Below, in pieces: positions 34,754 to 45,040 of a stretch of DNA of 64,000 nt. Made by a program: the position numbers and the translations under genes. Under the pieces are notes generated by a model. That model had not been told where the DNA came from. It saw only the letters and a program-made list of their open reading frames with translations, and made no database searches. How positions within the stretch are numbered: position 1 is the stretch's first letter; every line of letters begins with the position of its first letter. This DNA comes from Morinoia aosen (lineage: Eukaryota > Arthropoda > Malacostraca > Amphipoda > Talitridae): the NCBI GenBank assembly GCA_030386875.1, contig CM059577.1, positions 24,811,038-24,875,037 of the forward strand. Reading direction: 5' to 3'.

Positions 34754-37700
34754 CTGCAACGCCAGCAGGTAGCAACTTTGTGATTTACTTTGCGCAGTGT
34801 TATCAATGAACAAAAGAACACAAGTTTTGTACCGTTATCTGTTATCAATGAACAAAAGAACACAAGTTTTTATTTGCTCAGTGTTATCCATACATAAAGT
34901 AACGCAAATATCACTTTGGATAATATATTCATTAGTTTATTCATTCATTGATTTACTTTTTTTTCTACGTCTCCACTCTATCATTACTACTGAACACATG
35001 CCCTCTTAGGAAGAGGACAAGAATGATTACACAACTATTCACAAGTTCATAACAATATTGTTGGTGTCTATATATGTCTCTCTGCACGCTCTTTGAATTC
35101 ACCGAATTCATGCACAGTGTATGTTTCACACACAAAATCTTTGATTCAATGAAGCCTTCAACACAAATTTCTTCCAACTCCCATATAAATAGAATGCATG
35201 AGAAAATGGTAACAGAAACGAGCCATTTGGTCCAATCTCAGGTTTTCCTCGAGTCCCGTGCCGTCAGACACCAACCACGCAGAGGCACCAACAAAACTCC
35301 AATTTTCATGCACGATCACCCGTACATCTATGTTAACACAATATCTTTTGACCTGGCCGTTACCCAGAGTGGGTCAGTAGGTCCCTCATCCGTTATTGTC
35401 CCTGTATTCAAATAACCCACTTGCAATCTTATGATTTCTTATCATGTAAACACTTACTAAAAGATAAAGAGGTTCACGACAAATTCTTCTCGAGCTATAA
35501 AATTAACTTCTGTATAAAGGGATAAGCCTAGGTTTTCCTGCAATGATAAATCCCATCTTTCTATTTTAATCACTCTATTTTGTTAAGCTTATTTACCGTG
35601 CTTCATGTACATCAGTAGATTGTTGCGCTGTACACAAGATTTTCTTCTGAATTTCTTCCCACAGTAAAAAAATTAGGGGTGTTTAAAACATGTTATATCG
35701 TTTGAACTACTTTATTTGTTAGATAATTTTTTCATGATTCAATCATGCTCCGTCACTACATTGCTTGTTAATAATTTTAATCAGAAGTAGACGTGTACAC
35801 TCACTGCAACTTGTTATCTAATTCAATAACGGTTTTTCAATAACCTAGAATGGTTTTGCCATTTTTTTGTTGTTTTTTAAGTAATAATTTGCTCATTTTT
35901 ACGTATCAGGTCAGTAAAATTATTTTATTATTATTGATTTGCTACTTTACGCCTAGTGACTTGATGCAATTCACGTCATAATTCATTCATTGATTTCAGA
36001 AACGGGTGTAAAATGAGTTCACATGAAAATTTGCACAATTATTTACATCATTAACTTCGGTCGTAATAGTTCACGGCATACTTCATTAGTTAGTTTACGT
36101 GCTGGTGGGTAAAACTTTTAACGACTTCGTTTGCCAACCGTTTACCCTATTAAACGCATGCTAACAAATATCGTTCAAAACTACTGTTAAATACACAGAT
36201 GTTAGTAAAAAGATCCACACCCTATCTTCACCTTGTTTACCTGATCAACACCAATAATCAGTAATTTGGTCACCGTCGCCTAGCGATTAAATATTCTAGC
36301 TTTCCATGTAAAGGGTCTTCGGTTCAACACCTTGCATTTTACGCCCAGTGTTGCATCCTGCTGGGGAGAGATAGAAGTTAGCTACAATTCCCCGCTCGAC
36401 CTAAATGTCTCAAGTAGGTACTGGCCATTGCGTTCTGACGTCAATCATATGAATAGAATTTGATAAACTGCAGATAATTACCCTGTTGAAATAAAACACC
36501 ATTTTTGTCAGTATCCATCGGTCACCACGACGATTATTGACGCGCTCGTACTATACAATCACACCTACTTGCTCTCAAAAGCGTCAACTTCTGTGACAGA
36601 GTAGTCCAAGTTTCTAAAAAACCTTGTTGCTGAGCTTGCTCAATAAGGAACTTTATTCTGCAATACATTTAGTAGACAAAAAAATATCAGTTAGTTCCAG
36701 TGACTGTTTTTATCACTGTACTTATTTTAAGCTGAATTTAAGCCACCAAAACTGTGGCCCCCCTGGTGTACTAACCTTCACCTACGCTTGCTGAGATGGT
36801 GACACCGTCCAGCCACGTCCATTTGTGGGTGACGACGTCGAGACTCACACCCACCCAATAGTTCAATTCTGTCACCTCCTTGTCGTCGCCCGGAAGGTAA
36901 ACTCTATTTTTCCCATGTAATTGAATTTGTGAACGAACTTCGCATGTAGACTACGTCGTTTGAAGAAATTGTTTCAGGGCTGCCAAAACAACATTGACTT
37001 TGTCCTCTCGGTGTAGAAATACAGCCCATTTCTGTGTGTATACTCAATTTACAACGACAAAATATAAGAGGAACGATTAATTCATTTCCTCTACGGTACA
37101 AATTCGTTCAACTGTTTCACCACTAATCTAGGTATTCAATATCTATTATTGATCTTCTTTAATACTTGTAAATCGTTATTTTCTGCCAAGTTCTCTTTTG
37201 GGCTCCCCTACACGAATCAGAAAATTTAATTTAAAATGAAATATCTTAGATGGCAATATTCTCGAGTTGCCTGCCTCGACCGAATCTGTTTAAGTTTCAT
37301 CCGAATACACCCAGTCGCCAACTGCAGAAAGAGCTTACCGCCACACCAGGCACCAATAACGCACGCATACAATCAGTGCTATAGAGGAACTTCTCAAAAG
37401 CCCTTTTGATCGCTGGAAAGTCTCCTCCTGGCGTCAGGATCTGCGAGCCGAAAGGGCAGGACAAGAGGGCCTTTCTGTAGGGGACCTCGCTGTGGTTGAG
37501 GGCGATGCAGCCCAAGCTTGGGACCTCCGCAAACGGGGCCGAGCAGAGGCGTCCTGAGGGACGGGGGACCGTGTGTGGGATTAGGATAGAGCTCAAATGA
37601 GATCAGATATAGGCTTCCTGAGGGACGGGGGACCGGATGTGAGATTAGGATAGAGCTCAAATGAGATCAGATATAGGCGTCCTGAGAAGCCGAGGTGCGT

Positions 37701-40700
37701 AGACACAACTTTAGGATACATCTCCAACCAAATGTTTGAGTCCTGGAGGGCAGAGTGAGTGTATATTGGATTAGTAAACGCTTTAAGTAGGATGAAATAT
37801 GGACGTCCAGTAAAACGGAGGAACACGTGCAATGAATAAGGATACAACACTAGTGGTAGAAAAAAAATGTATGCGTGGGAGTGACGCGTGTGTCTATAGT
37901 CAAGGAACGACGATAGGCGGAGGACAGACAGACGATTTTTGAAATGAAGAATGACGCTGAAAGCAACTTGTCTCACACCGCATTGAGCCAGGAGTAACAC
38001 CATGTTATTTGGTTCATGTGTATTTGCGAAGGAAGTTCGTCGTGAGGAAGTTTGTATTAGCCCTTTGCTCGATGCCTGATTTGACAGTGTCTAGATACCC
38101 GGAACACTTCATTACGGCTCTTGACACTGAACTCAGGCTCAACAAGTCTGGCTTGATGGAATCAGAGTCTGTGCACGCCTCGGCGTCATGAAGCTCCTGT
38201 CCAACTTTCTGCTCAGTAAACTCGGCTGCGTATTTAGCTCCAAACTTGTTCGTGATTCATCCAGCAGTTTACCTGAAGTTGAAGTCCCATAGTTCGGATT
38301 GCAGCTTTCAGACTGATGGAATTCTGACAGAATGAAGCTGTTATGAAGGCACAACAAAGAAAACTAGCCCTTTGCTAATCTACACATTTCTGAATGAACT
38401 GACGTAATAAATGGCAGTGATTTCTCAATCCCAGATTTTGTACTCACACATTAAAGCAGTAATACATTCGCTAGTTTTTATCGTGCAGAGGTGCGCTCAC
38501 CACTAACTAACTCACGTAAAATTTAGTGTTTTATTTATTTCATGGACGGAATTCTGTATCACTCATGATGGCATAGCAAACAATATTGCATACATGTGAA
38601 GCTTATAATGATGGCATTGTATAAAATATTGCAACTTGCATTCGGTGTTCATAATTATGAAACTTGTCTTCGTTATAGTACGTTACGAAGAAGCCTCTTT
38701 TCGACGTGCGTTACGATAGAACTTCTTTATGTTTGTTTACCGATATAATAGTACCGATGTATCACTTAGTTAGGAAAGAGCATATTAAAATAACAGAAGC
38801 ATTGAATCTATATACACTTAATGCTCAAAATCCGCATAACCTGAAATTTCTGTTAATTTACTCATGCTATACAAAGAGAATTTTCTTACGAATCCAACTA
38901 CATGCTTTTATTTCTTGTAAGTGTATTTGCTCGTCCGCTACAGCTTGCGAAATACCAGCCACTGGCGTCATTACAGGCCAGGTGACGAGTTTGTCAGGGT
39001 CTCCTGAAAACTTGAACTTGGTGACGATAGAAATGCTACTTCTCCCACAGTTCAAAGGTACAGGATTAGCAAATATATTACCCGATAGGGCTTAAAATGA
39101 GCTAAATTTGCTTAGTTTGAAAATTATAACAGAAATAAGATATCAAAATAAAAAATATATATTTTTTTCGGAAAAAATACCAAAATTTAACGTATAAAAA
39201 TATAATTCTATTTCAATGTTTTTTAGATAAAACATTAAGCTATCTAAAAAGATGTTGCCCGTACTATAACTTCAAAATTGAAGGAAGAGATGCAGTTAAT
39301 AAAAGGCTCTTCTTTCACTTAAAAAATTTTTTAATATAATAACGAATAAATACATGAGTCCAAAAATTTGTTGGATCACTGTACACCTATGGTGAAAAGT
39401 TCAAAAATATCCGTTGAAAAATGACGTACCTTTTTTCAGCCGAATGGTTTCCTTTAACATAAACCGCTCACAATGAAAGTACTCATGATATTTTTGCTTC
39501 AAATATATTTAGTAAGGCTGCAGCTTAAAAACTTCGAAACATTCTCTCGATCTTCCATTTTACCTCTGTCTCTTGTGCGAAGAACACATACATAGCTGGT
39601 GTACAAAGTTAGTCAGTCATGTGTTATTTAAGATTTCTCGTGTACAAATTTTTTATTTGGTCATCTTCCACTGCGATTTTTGTATTTTTAGTGTGTCTGA
39701 TTTAGCTTGAACATTGAATTTCCAATTTCATCAATGTGACTATCTAAAAATTTTGTATTTATCCTGAAAACGTCAGTAACATCAAAACGTTTCTTTTTAT
39801 GAACAGACAGTGAAATATAATTTTATGTAACATAAGTATAACATAATTTTATAACAGTGTTTTAGTAAATATATCAACAATTTTTTTCGTATTTTAACTT
39901 GTCATGTTCTTGAACACTTTCATAAGGTTGAGAAGTTAGAAAAGAAATGATAAATTATGATAATACTTTATTGCAGATAAGGGTAATGCTTTTCTAGTAC
40001 GAGTCCAGTACATAGATAAAGCTTCTTCATGAGCAATGACGAAGGTAATATCCAAGTGTATCTTACTCATGACAAAGGTCACAACATTTGTTTGCGCAGC
40101 GACGAGGTCAGTGTCGTAGACGACGGAGGTGCGCGAGACGTAACACGCGAACTGCACTCCAAGCTTCACTCCGTCCTCTACGAGGTCCTCTTGTTGAGCC
40201 GTCACGGCAGCACAGCGGGGCTGCGCCAGGCACAGCCGGCGGCAGTCACCTTCAGGCGAGGTAGACTTGGCATCACTCATTGCTTAGACTTGAAACAATG
40301 ATTAAGACTTGAACTTATTAACTAATAATATTGAATTTGGCAATTTACTTTGCTCAGGTGTTGGCTTCACTCCCTCGTTGCTTAGACTTGGTAATAAATT
40401 TGAGTGAAATTTAGATGGAAAACGATGAAAAACTATTTTTTTCATAGCGTAGACAATGTTTTTTGCTATTCGTAATTAATATTTGAAAGAGGATATGTTT
40501 TATATTATTATTTTAAGTCTATTTGAAATAAACTGTACTTTTCGCTTGATTTTGTCAAAAATAATTGAAAATTTGCTAATTTAAATGAAGCAACAATTTA
40601 AAATGTTTTATAACCCCTTGCAGTGCCTTTACAAAGCGCATGTAATACTAGTTCCCGTCTTATGCTTCAGAATTCTTAGATATTTCTTTATCACTAAAAG

Positions 40701-43464
40701 ACTTATATTAACCGAGACGTATTTTCCATGAAACCAATTTCTCAAAATGCGAGACCTCTCTAAAATAAATAACTAAATAACGTTGGCAACCTTCAACATT
40801 ACATCAAAACGCGCGTCTAGCTAATCTGATATGATCACCAGGATTTCAGCCTCATACACAGCTGGGAGCACAAAACTTTGTCATGCGACCCTGAGCTTGT
40901 GTTTATTGCATTGATAGCTCGAAAAGATTTGCTCTGATCGGTAGAGAAAGAATACATTTCAGGTAATGAAGAATATCATACATTGGTTATTTCTCGTTTT
41001 CTTCTTATGTAATAGGTAATATGGAGACTTTATTTGAATATGCAAACCTTCCAAGGTGGGCAGCATTCTTATAACAGAAAGTTGCAAAGAAACAAGTGTA
41101 AAATAAAAGAATAATGAAAGCTCACGTATCTGAATCATTTCTGATGTATTCACTAGATAGCTGTCTATTTAAAAAAGGTATGTAGCTGTTTAGTCTGGTT
41201 ACAGGATGTAGCTGCGTGCTGTAAACTTGTTTTTGTCTAATTCCTCTTGCTAGGACTAGCTGATGCGGTGTAAGCAATACACATGTAAACAAGAGTTCTG
41301 AAACAAAAACATCTTTTGAGAAGCAAAGGATTTGTTGCTTTGGAACACGAGACTAGCTGACTCATTTTAGTTTATTTATAATTTTTTTCCACCTCGCTGA
41401 GATGGATCTTGGAAACTTTGCTAAACTTTTCTCAAGTCCAAAATTGTGTAAAGGGGGCCAGATCACTTTAGCATTAGGCGAATGCTTTGCAGAGCGTCTA
41501 TTGATGTTTATTGCTTTTTACTTACTACTTCAATTTGCATATTTCAGCCTCACTAATACAGATCATGAGAACATCATAACGTTCAAGAATGAGAACATAA
41601 TAACGTTCAACATTGAACTGATATATCATTCGCAATACAGATTACCAAAGTGTGATAAGTTCTAAGCAGATATACATACATCTCGAAGTGAATATTACAT
41701 TGGAGCAATAAAATTCGAACCAAAGCAGATTAGGAAGCTGAAATCAGTTTTAATCGTTTCCTCATCTCCTAAATAAGCATATATAAACTAATGCAAGAAA
41801 AATTAGAAGAATTAATTTCTGGAAAAACTTCTTCTTTGACCAGCACCATTCACGACTTAATTTAAGGGGAGATTCTAACCAGAATGCCGAATTTTCTTGA
41901 GATATTGGGTTTTAGCTGCCAGAGGAAGGGTAAGATGTCAGGTACATCCTGTGAAAAAAAAGAAGTTCGTACGTTCATTGGTTCGCCCGCTACGGGGGTT
42001 TGAAATATGGGGGGGAGGAGAGGGGGAAGTGAAATTTTTATCATGTGACACCTCCCCCTTGGCACTTTCTTCACGGCTTGACGTTGCTATGTCTTCTTCT
42101 ATGTCTCTTTATTACTGTATAATGATTTCAAGGGTCCTAGCTGACCCAATAAAAAATAATAAAATAAAATTGAAATTGTTTATGTATCTTTGTTTACCTG
42201 TTTTGCTTCATTTTCGAGAATCGGAATGTAGCAGTTTCAAAATGCTTCTTCTCCTACAGTGTTTGAGCTACAGTGATGATTTTAGTGTCATTGGATGCAG
42301 AAACCCGTGGGCATTCTAAAAACTAAAAAGCAGTTTGAAAATTCATTTTCCATCGAAAGTTGTGGCGTCATAAAGTATGAAATTTTACGATTTTTTTTTT
42401 AATTTTTCAATTTTTTCAACTTCAAACTGAAGTTTGGAGAATGCAAAGTTAGTTTTTGAAATCTAAAAGTATTTCCGCATACAATGACACTAAAATCCTT
42501 ACTGTAGCTTAAAAACTGTAGGAGGAAAACCCCCAAAACCCCCCCAAACTTAAACTGAAAAACCCCCCAAAAATCTCGTTTTCTATGAATATCTCGTTTT
42601 CTATGGGGAAAATCGCATTTTGTTCACAAAGGCAATTGATTTCAAATTGCATTTCCTATCCGTATACCAAATTTCATTACTGTAGGTTCAATAATAAAGA
42701 AATTTTTTTTAAAAGGGTACTCTTACCTTAATAACGCAAATACTGCGGGAACAAATTTCTTTAATTTTGTTTGAAAGAGCCTTAAAAAAAGGATCTTGAA
42801 ATAATTGAAAGCTTAGATAAAACTGACGCTCAATATAATGAGGCAAGGCAGCATTAAATTTTTTAATTTTTAGCGATATTTTTTTCAATTTGATGTTTTA
42901 GTCAACGATTCGTTAAAAGAAAACCATTTACTGTATTAAGCTAGGAAAGATACAACAAAAATTCTCCAAAATTGAGTTGTTTGTTTTGAAGAGAAATGTC
43001 GGCTTAGGGAGCTATTTTGTGCACAGGATTGTGTACGCAGAACACGGTATAGAGTATATGTAATGCATACATCATGCAGTGTCCCTTGTATACGTGGTAG
43101 TTCATGTAGTACTGATGGTGTAGAGCAGATGGTATGATTAATGACTAGACATTAATGCCAATCAGAACTAGCAGGACTTACACGCGGTGAGATAGTACGA
43201 GTAATTACTGAACACTAACACCAGTCAGAACTAGCAGGACTTACACACGGTGGGATGCTACGAGTAATTACTGAACACTAACACCAGTCAGAACTAGCAG
43301 GACTCACACATGGTGGGATGGTACGAAGGGTCTGTGCCCAGGACCCCATCGACCGTGTAGCCAGGACGCACGGCGTACAGTTCTGCTGCGAGGGGATCCA
43401 CGAGGGATAAAATTACCCCAAGTGCGGGGCATAACCTGAGCGCCACGTTGTGTAGCTGGACCAT
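34676..43464 (-). CDS. Gene D: secreted PAN/apple plus C-type-lectin-like protein, at least five exons
   Basis: Exons on the minus strand: 43308-43464, 40067-40249, 37371-37553, 36782-36901 and 34676-34753; all joins are phase 1 and keep one frame. The product starts with a signal peptide (MVQLHNVALRL, then CPALGVILSLVDPLAA). Next is a cysteine-containing PAN-like module (DCRRLCLAQPRCAAVTAQQE, FACYVSRTSVVYDTD). Then comes a C-type-lectin-like fold: RLCSAPFAEVPSLGCIALNH, KALLSCPFGSQ, YWVGVSLDVVTHKWTWLDG and LWGPWDPSNEGAVLARL. The WxWLDG and WxPxxPSN marks are typical of the family; the expected Cys after PSNEG is replaced and the last cysteines are not found, so the end is uncertain. A role in extracellular sugar or microbe recognition is inference from the domains. 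Confidence 0.72.
34796..34915. repeat. Three-copy array of about 48 bp upstream of gene D exon 5
   Basis: Two near-identical copies of GTTATCAATGAACAAAAGAA plus CACAAGTTTT and a third worn copy. It lies about 40 bp from the acceptor but does not include it. Confidence 0.85.
34916..36261. other. Gene D intron, nothing recognised
   Basis: AT-rich intron between lectin exons 4 and 5. Open frames of 60-113 codons show no motif. Confidence 0.45.
36262..36480 (+). mobile_element. tRNA-related SINE
   Basis: The plus strand has an A-box-like TAGCGATTAAATATTCTAGC at 36281 and a B box GGTTCAACACC at 36321-36331 (consensus GGTTCRANNCC), about 40 bases apart as in tRNA genes. A body with GCTGGGGAGAGATAGAAG follows. 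The tRNA-like part cannot fold into a clean functional tRNA, hence a SINE. Confidence 0.65.
36782..36901 (-). CDS. Gene D exon 4, lectin core
   Basis: 120 bases, phase 1 to 1, encoding YLPGDDKEVTELNYWVGVSL and DVVTHKWTWLDGVTISASV. The donor is GTAG|GTGAAG. The acceptor ATAGAG has a poor pyrimidine tract, so the 5' limit is less sure than the coding match. Confidence 0.72.
37371..37553 (-). CDS. Gene D exon 3, first half of the lectin domain
   Basis: 183 bases, phase 1 to 1. Acceptor CCGTCCCTCAG|GACGCC, donor GATT|GTATGC. It encodes CSAPFAEVPSLGCIALNHSE and KALLSCPFGSQILTPGGDFP and ends RAFEKFLYSTD, the usual opening of C-type lectin folds (Cys-Pro-x-x-Phe, then A-x-x-x-C). Confidence 0.75.
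37540..37850 (-). repeat. About 69-bp tandem array seeded at the exon 3 acceptor site of gene D
   Basis: On the minus strand the acceptor CCCCCGTCCCTCAG|GACGCC occurs at the exon; a near-identical unit lies 69 bp upstream (CCCTCAG|GAAGCC), and a third (TTCTCAG|GACGCC) about 70 bp before that. Two further worn units reach about 37850 with periods near 70-75 bp. Between the acceptors lies TATATCTGATCTCATTTGAG. Confidence 0.88.
37851..38739. other. Gene D intron, no recognised feature
   Basis: Moderate GC between 37.9 and 38.4 kb but no intact exon or protein motif found on either strand. Confidence 0.4.
38740..39830 (+). mobile_element. Worn Penelope-like element tail
   Basis: The plus strand shows EHIKITEALNLYTLNAQNPH, the end of a GIY-YIG domain of the Penelope type. 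Its downstream 1 kb shares words with the tail at 60.7-61.3 kb: CTGCAGCTTA, GTGTCTGAT(T/A)TAGCT and TCAAAACGTTTCTTTTTAT. Both copies have the same orientation. Confidence 0.65.
40067..40249 (-). CDS. Gene D exon 2, PAN/apple-like module
   Basis: 183 bases, phase 1 to 1, with donor ATGA|GTAAGA and acceptor TCGCCTGAAG|GTGACT. It encodes DCRRLCLAQPRCAAVTAQQE and FACYVSRTSVVYDTDLVAAQ. The C-x-x-x-C-x-x-x-x-x-C spacing is that of PAN modules. GC content stands out sharply from the introns. Confidence 0.72.
40280..41861. other. Gene D intron 1, nothing recognised
   Basis: AT-rich; an 87-codon plus frame at 41402-41665 has no recognised motif and no coding-like composition. Confidence 0.45.
41862..42731. 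mobile_element. Possible MITE with TTAA borders and an inner foldback
   Basis: TTAAGGGGAGATTCTAAC at the left and TACTCTTACCTTAA at the right are weak inverted copies, both with TTAA. Inside, TACAGTGTTTGAGCTACAG and TTTTAGTGTCATTG near 42257-42295 recur in inverted form near 42485-42525. No protein motif. Confidence 0.4.
43138..43320 (-). repeat. 63-64-bp tandem array seeded at the exon 1 donor site of gene D
   Basis: On the minus strand the border CATCCCACCATGT|GTGAGTCC is followed by two more units with CACCGTGT|GTAAGTCC and CACCGCGT|GTAAGTCC, joined by GCTAGTTCTGACTGGTGT and TCAGTAATTACTCGTA. All three units keep a good donor; the first is the real one. Confidence 0.92.
43308..43464 (-). 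CDS. Gene D exon 1, signal peptide
   Basis: ATG at 43462-43464 with an in-frame TAG 9 bases upstream. The first 27 residues form a short polar/basic start and a hydrophobic core (LGVILSLV) ending in AA|E, a normal signal-peptidase site. The exon continues ELYAVRPGYTVDGVLGTDPS and ends in phase 1. An alternative reading would start the exon at the preceding TATAG, as an internal exon; the signal peptide argues against this. Confidence 0.65.
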
Positions 43465-43473
43465 TATATTGTC

Positions 43474-44638
43474 CTATAAGTTAGGATCTGCAGAAATTTT
43501 TGAAATTCTATATTTCTAAAATAAGGTGAAAATGAAATTTTAGAAATTCTGGACCGCTCAAATTTTGAAAATTTGTAAAATCTCCATCATTTGAATTGTA
43601 ATTCTTCAACACAACGATTTTGTTTACGGAATATTAAATTAAAGTTCTTACCCTGGAAAATATTTCTTTGCACAGAAATTTTGTTGTTCAAAATTTATTC
43701 CTGTAAAATACTTTCAAAAATCCAGTAGAAAATTCTTTGACAAGGTCATTCATAAAATTATGAGGTTCAATAATTAATACTAAGAGAATTGAAAAAAAAT
43801 TATCAATTGAAATTTTGTCCCACATAATTTCTGCTTCTGAGAATTCAATTTAAAAAATTATGATATTTCTGTTGCAAGAAACTACGCGAAAAGATATTAT
43901 GTGAACTATTCTATAAGAAATTATTATTATTTTCATTAATGCGGTATTATTTTTTTCCAAATTTTTCTTAGATGAAAATATTTCTTACTTTTCAAAATAA
44001 ATATATGAAATGTACAGTAAGTTATTTATTTAGTTTCCACTTAACTAAACAGTCTTACTGTCACGAGAAACTCGTCCCGCCTCCTTGTTAACATTTCATT
44101 AACAAGAAGATCAGGTTTTCGGAATTGAGGGAATGGCAAACCTCCATGACATTACACAATACACAAAATGTGAGGATGTATCAAGAACACAGTCACTAAG
44201 GACAGGGAAAAACAATGATTGTACACTAAAGTTAGAGCTGTACTCACCGATTAGCAGAGACACGACTTACACAGCGCATTTTCTGAGCGCCCTCCGTGGT
44301 GTTACGATCGATCACTTCTAATATTGTGGGGCATGATACACAGGGTAAAATATGCTTAACATTTATGATTTCCAGCTATACGTCATACAAACATCAATGA
44401 GCGTACACACAATGAATGGTATTAGGAATGATGCAAATTAAGTAATGGAATCAAAACAGCAAACGCCAAATGACTTACATCACATAACTATACTGTATGT
44501 TTCGGCTGGCCAGCCTTTCCCCGCATGTTGCTTACACACCCAAACATAACACAAATAAGGCCTAAAATATCTTAGCGCTTCCAGCAGCACGGGATGTGGT
44601 CATTACTTCGACCCTCACGTTCATGAGCAAACACAGCT
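43474..44638. other. Region between genes C and D, nothing recognised
   Basis: AT-rich. It probably holds the gene D promoter, but no TATA or initiator could be assigned. Confidence 0.4.
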
Positions 44639-45040
44639 TCAGTTCAAATAACTGTCCCATGCACAGTTCAAAGAAGGTCTGTTGCCAATCGCTAACTTCG
44701 GAGCTCCCGCTTCAGTATCTTCGCACGTTAATTCCCTTTCCTCCGAGCAGATCACTTCTTCAATAAAATCCTTCACACCTGACAAGACAAAATTTTAACT
44801 TGTTACTTTTTAACGAGTGTCAATGACATTTCCTCAAAATATCTCGATTTTTACATGACTGAATGACAATGAATTGTCGCAATATTTATTTCAACACTAT
44901 TTTTTTATAAGAAACTGTATCTCTTACCCTCCCCTCTAGTGTGGCATCTCCATGTTCCATCAAATGACTTCCACGGTTTGGTATGTTTGGTACATTTCCC
45001 CTCAGTGAACGTGGTAAAGGGAACACGTAAAATTTCCTCT
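44639..45040 (-). CDS. Gene C: last two exons of an unrecognised cysteine-containing protein
   Basis: Exon 44928-45040 follows CACTTGCAG and ends GAGG|GTAAGA. Exon 44639-44778 follows CTTGTCAG and ends at TGA (44639-44641). They join in phase 1 to EILRVPFTTFTEGKCTKHTK, PWKSFDGTWRCHTRGEG, VKDFIEEVICSEERELTC, EDTEAGAPKLAIGNRP and SLNCAWDSYLN. Five cysteines and no membrane segment suggest a secreted protein. I do not recognise the family. Support comes from matching phases, good splice sites and raised GC. Upstream exons were not found between 45.1 and 50.8 kb. Confidence 0.5.

Noticed and set aside
36281-36331. Functional tRNA gene
   Set aside because: A- and B-box-like parts are present, but no clean cloverleaf with an acceptor stem can be formed; a SINE is more likely.
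43308-43473. Second fucolectin domain start (NVALRL, YTVDG) in gene D
   Set aside because: The resemblance is short. The stretch starts with a Met and a clear signal peptide, and the exon joins in phase to the PAN exon, so a first exon fits better.
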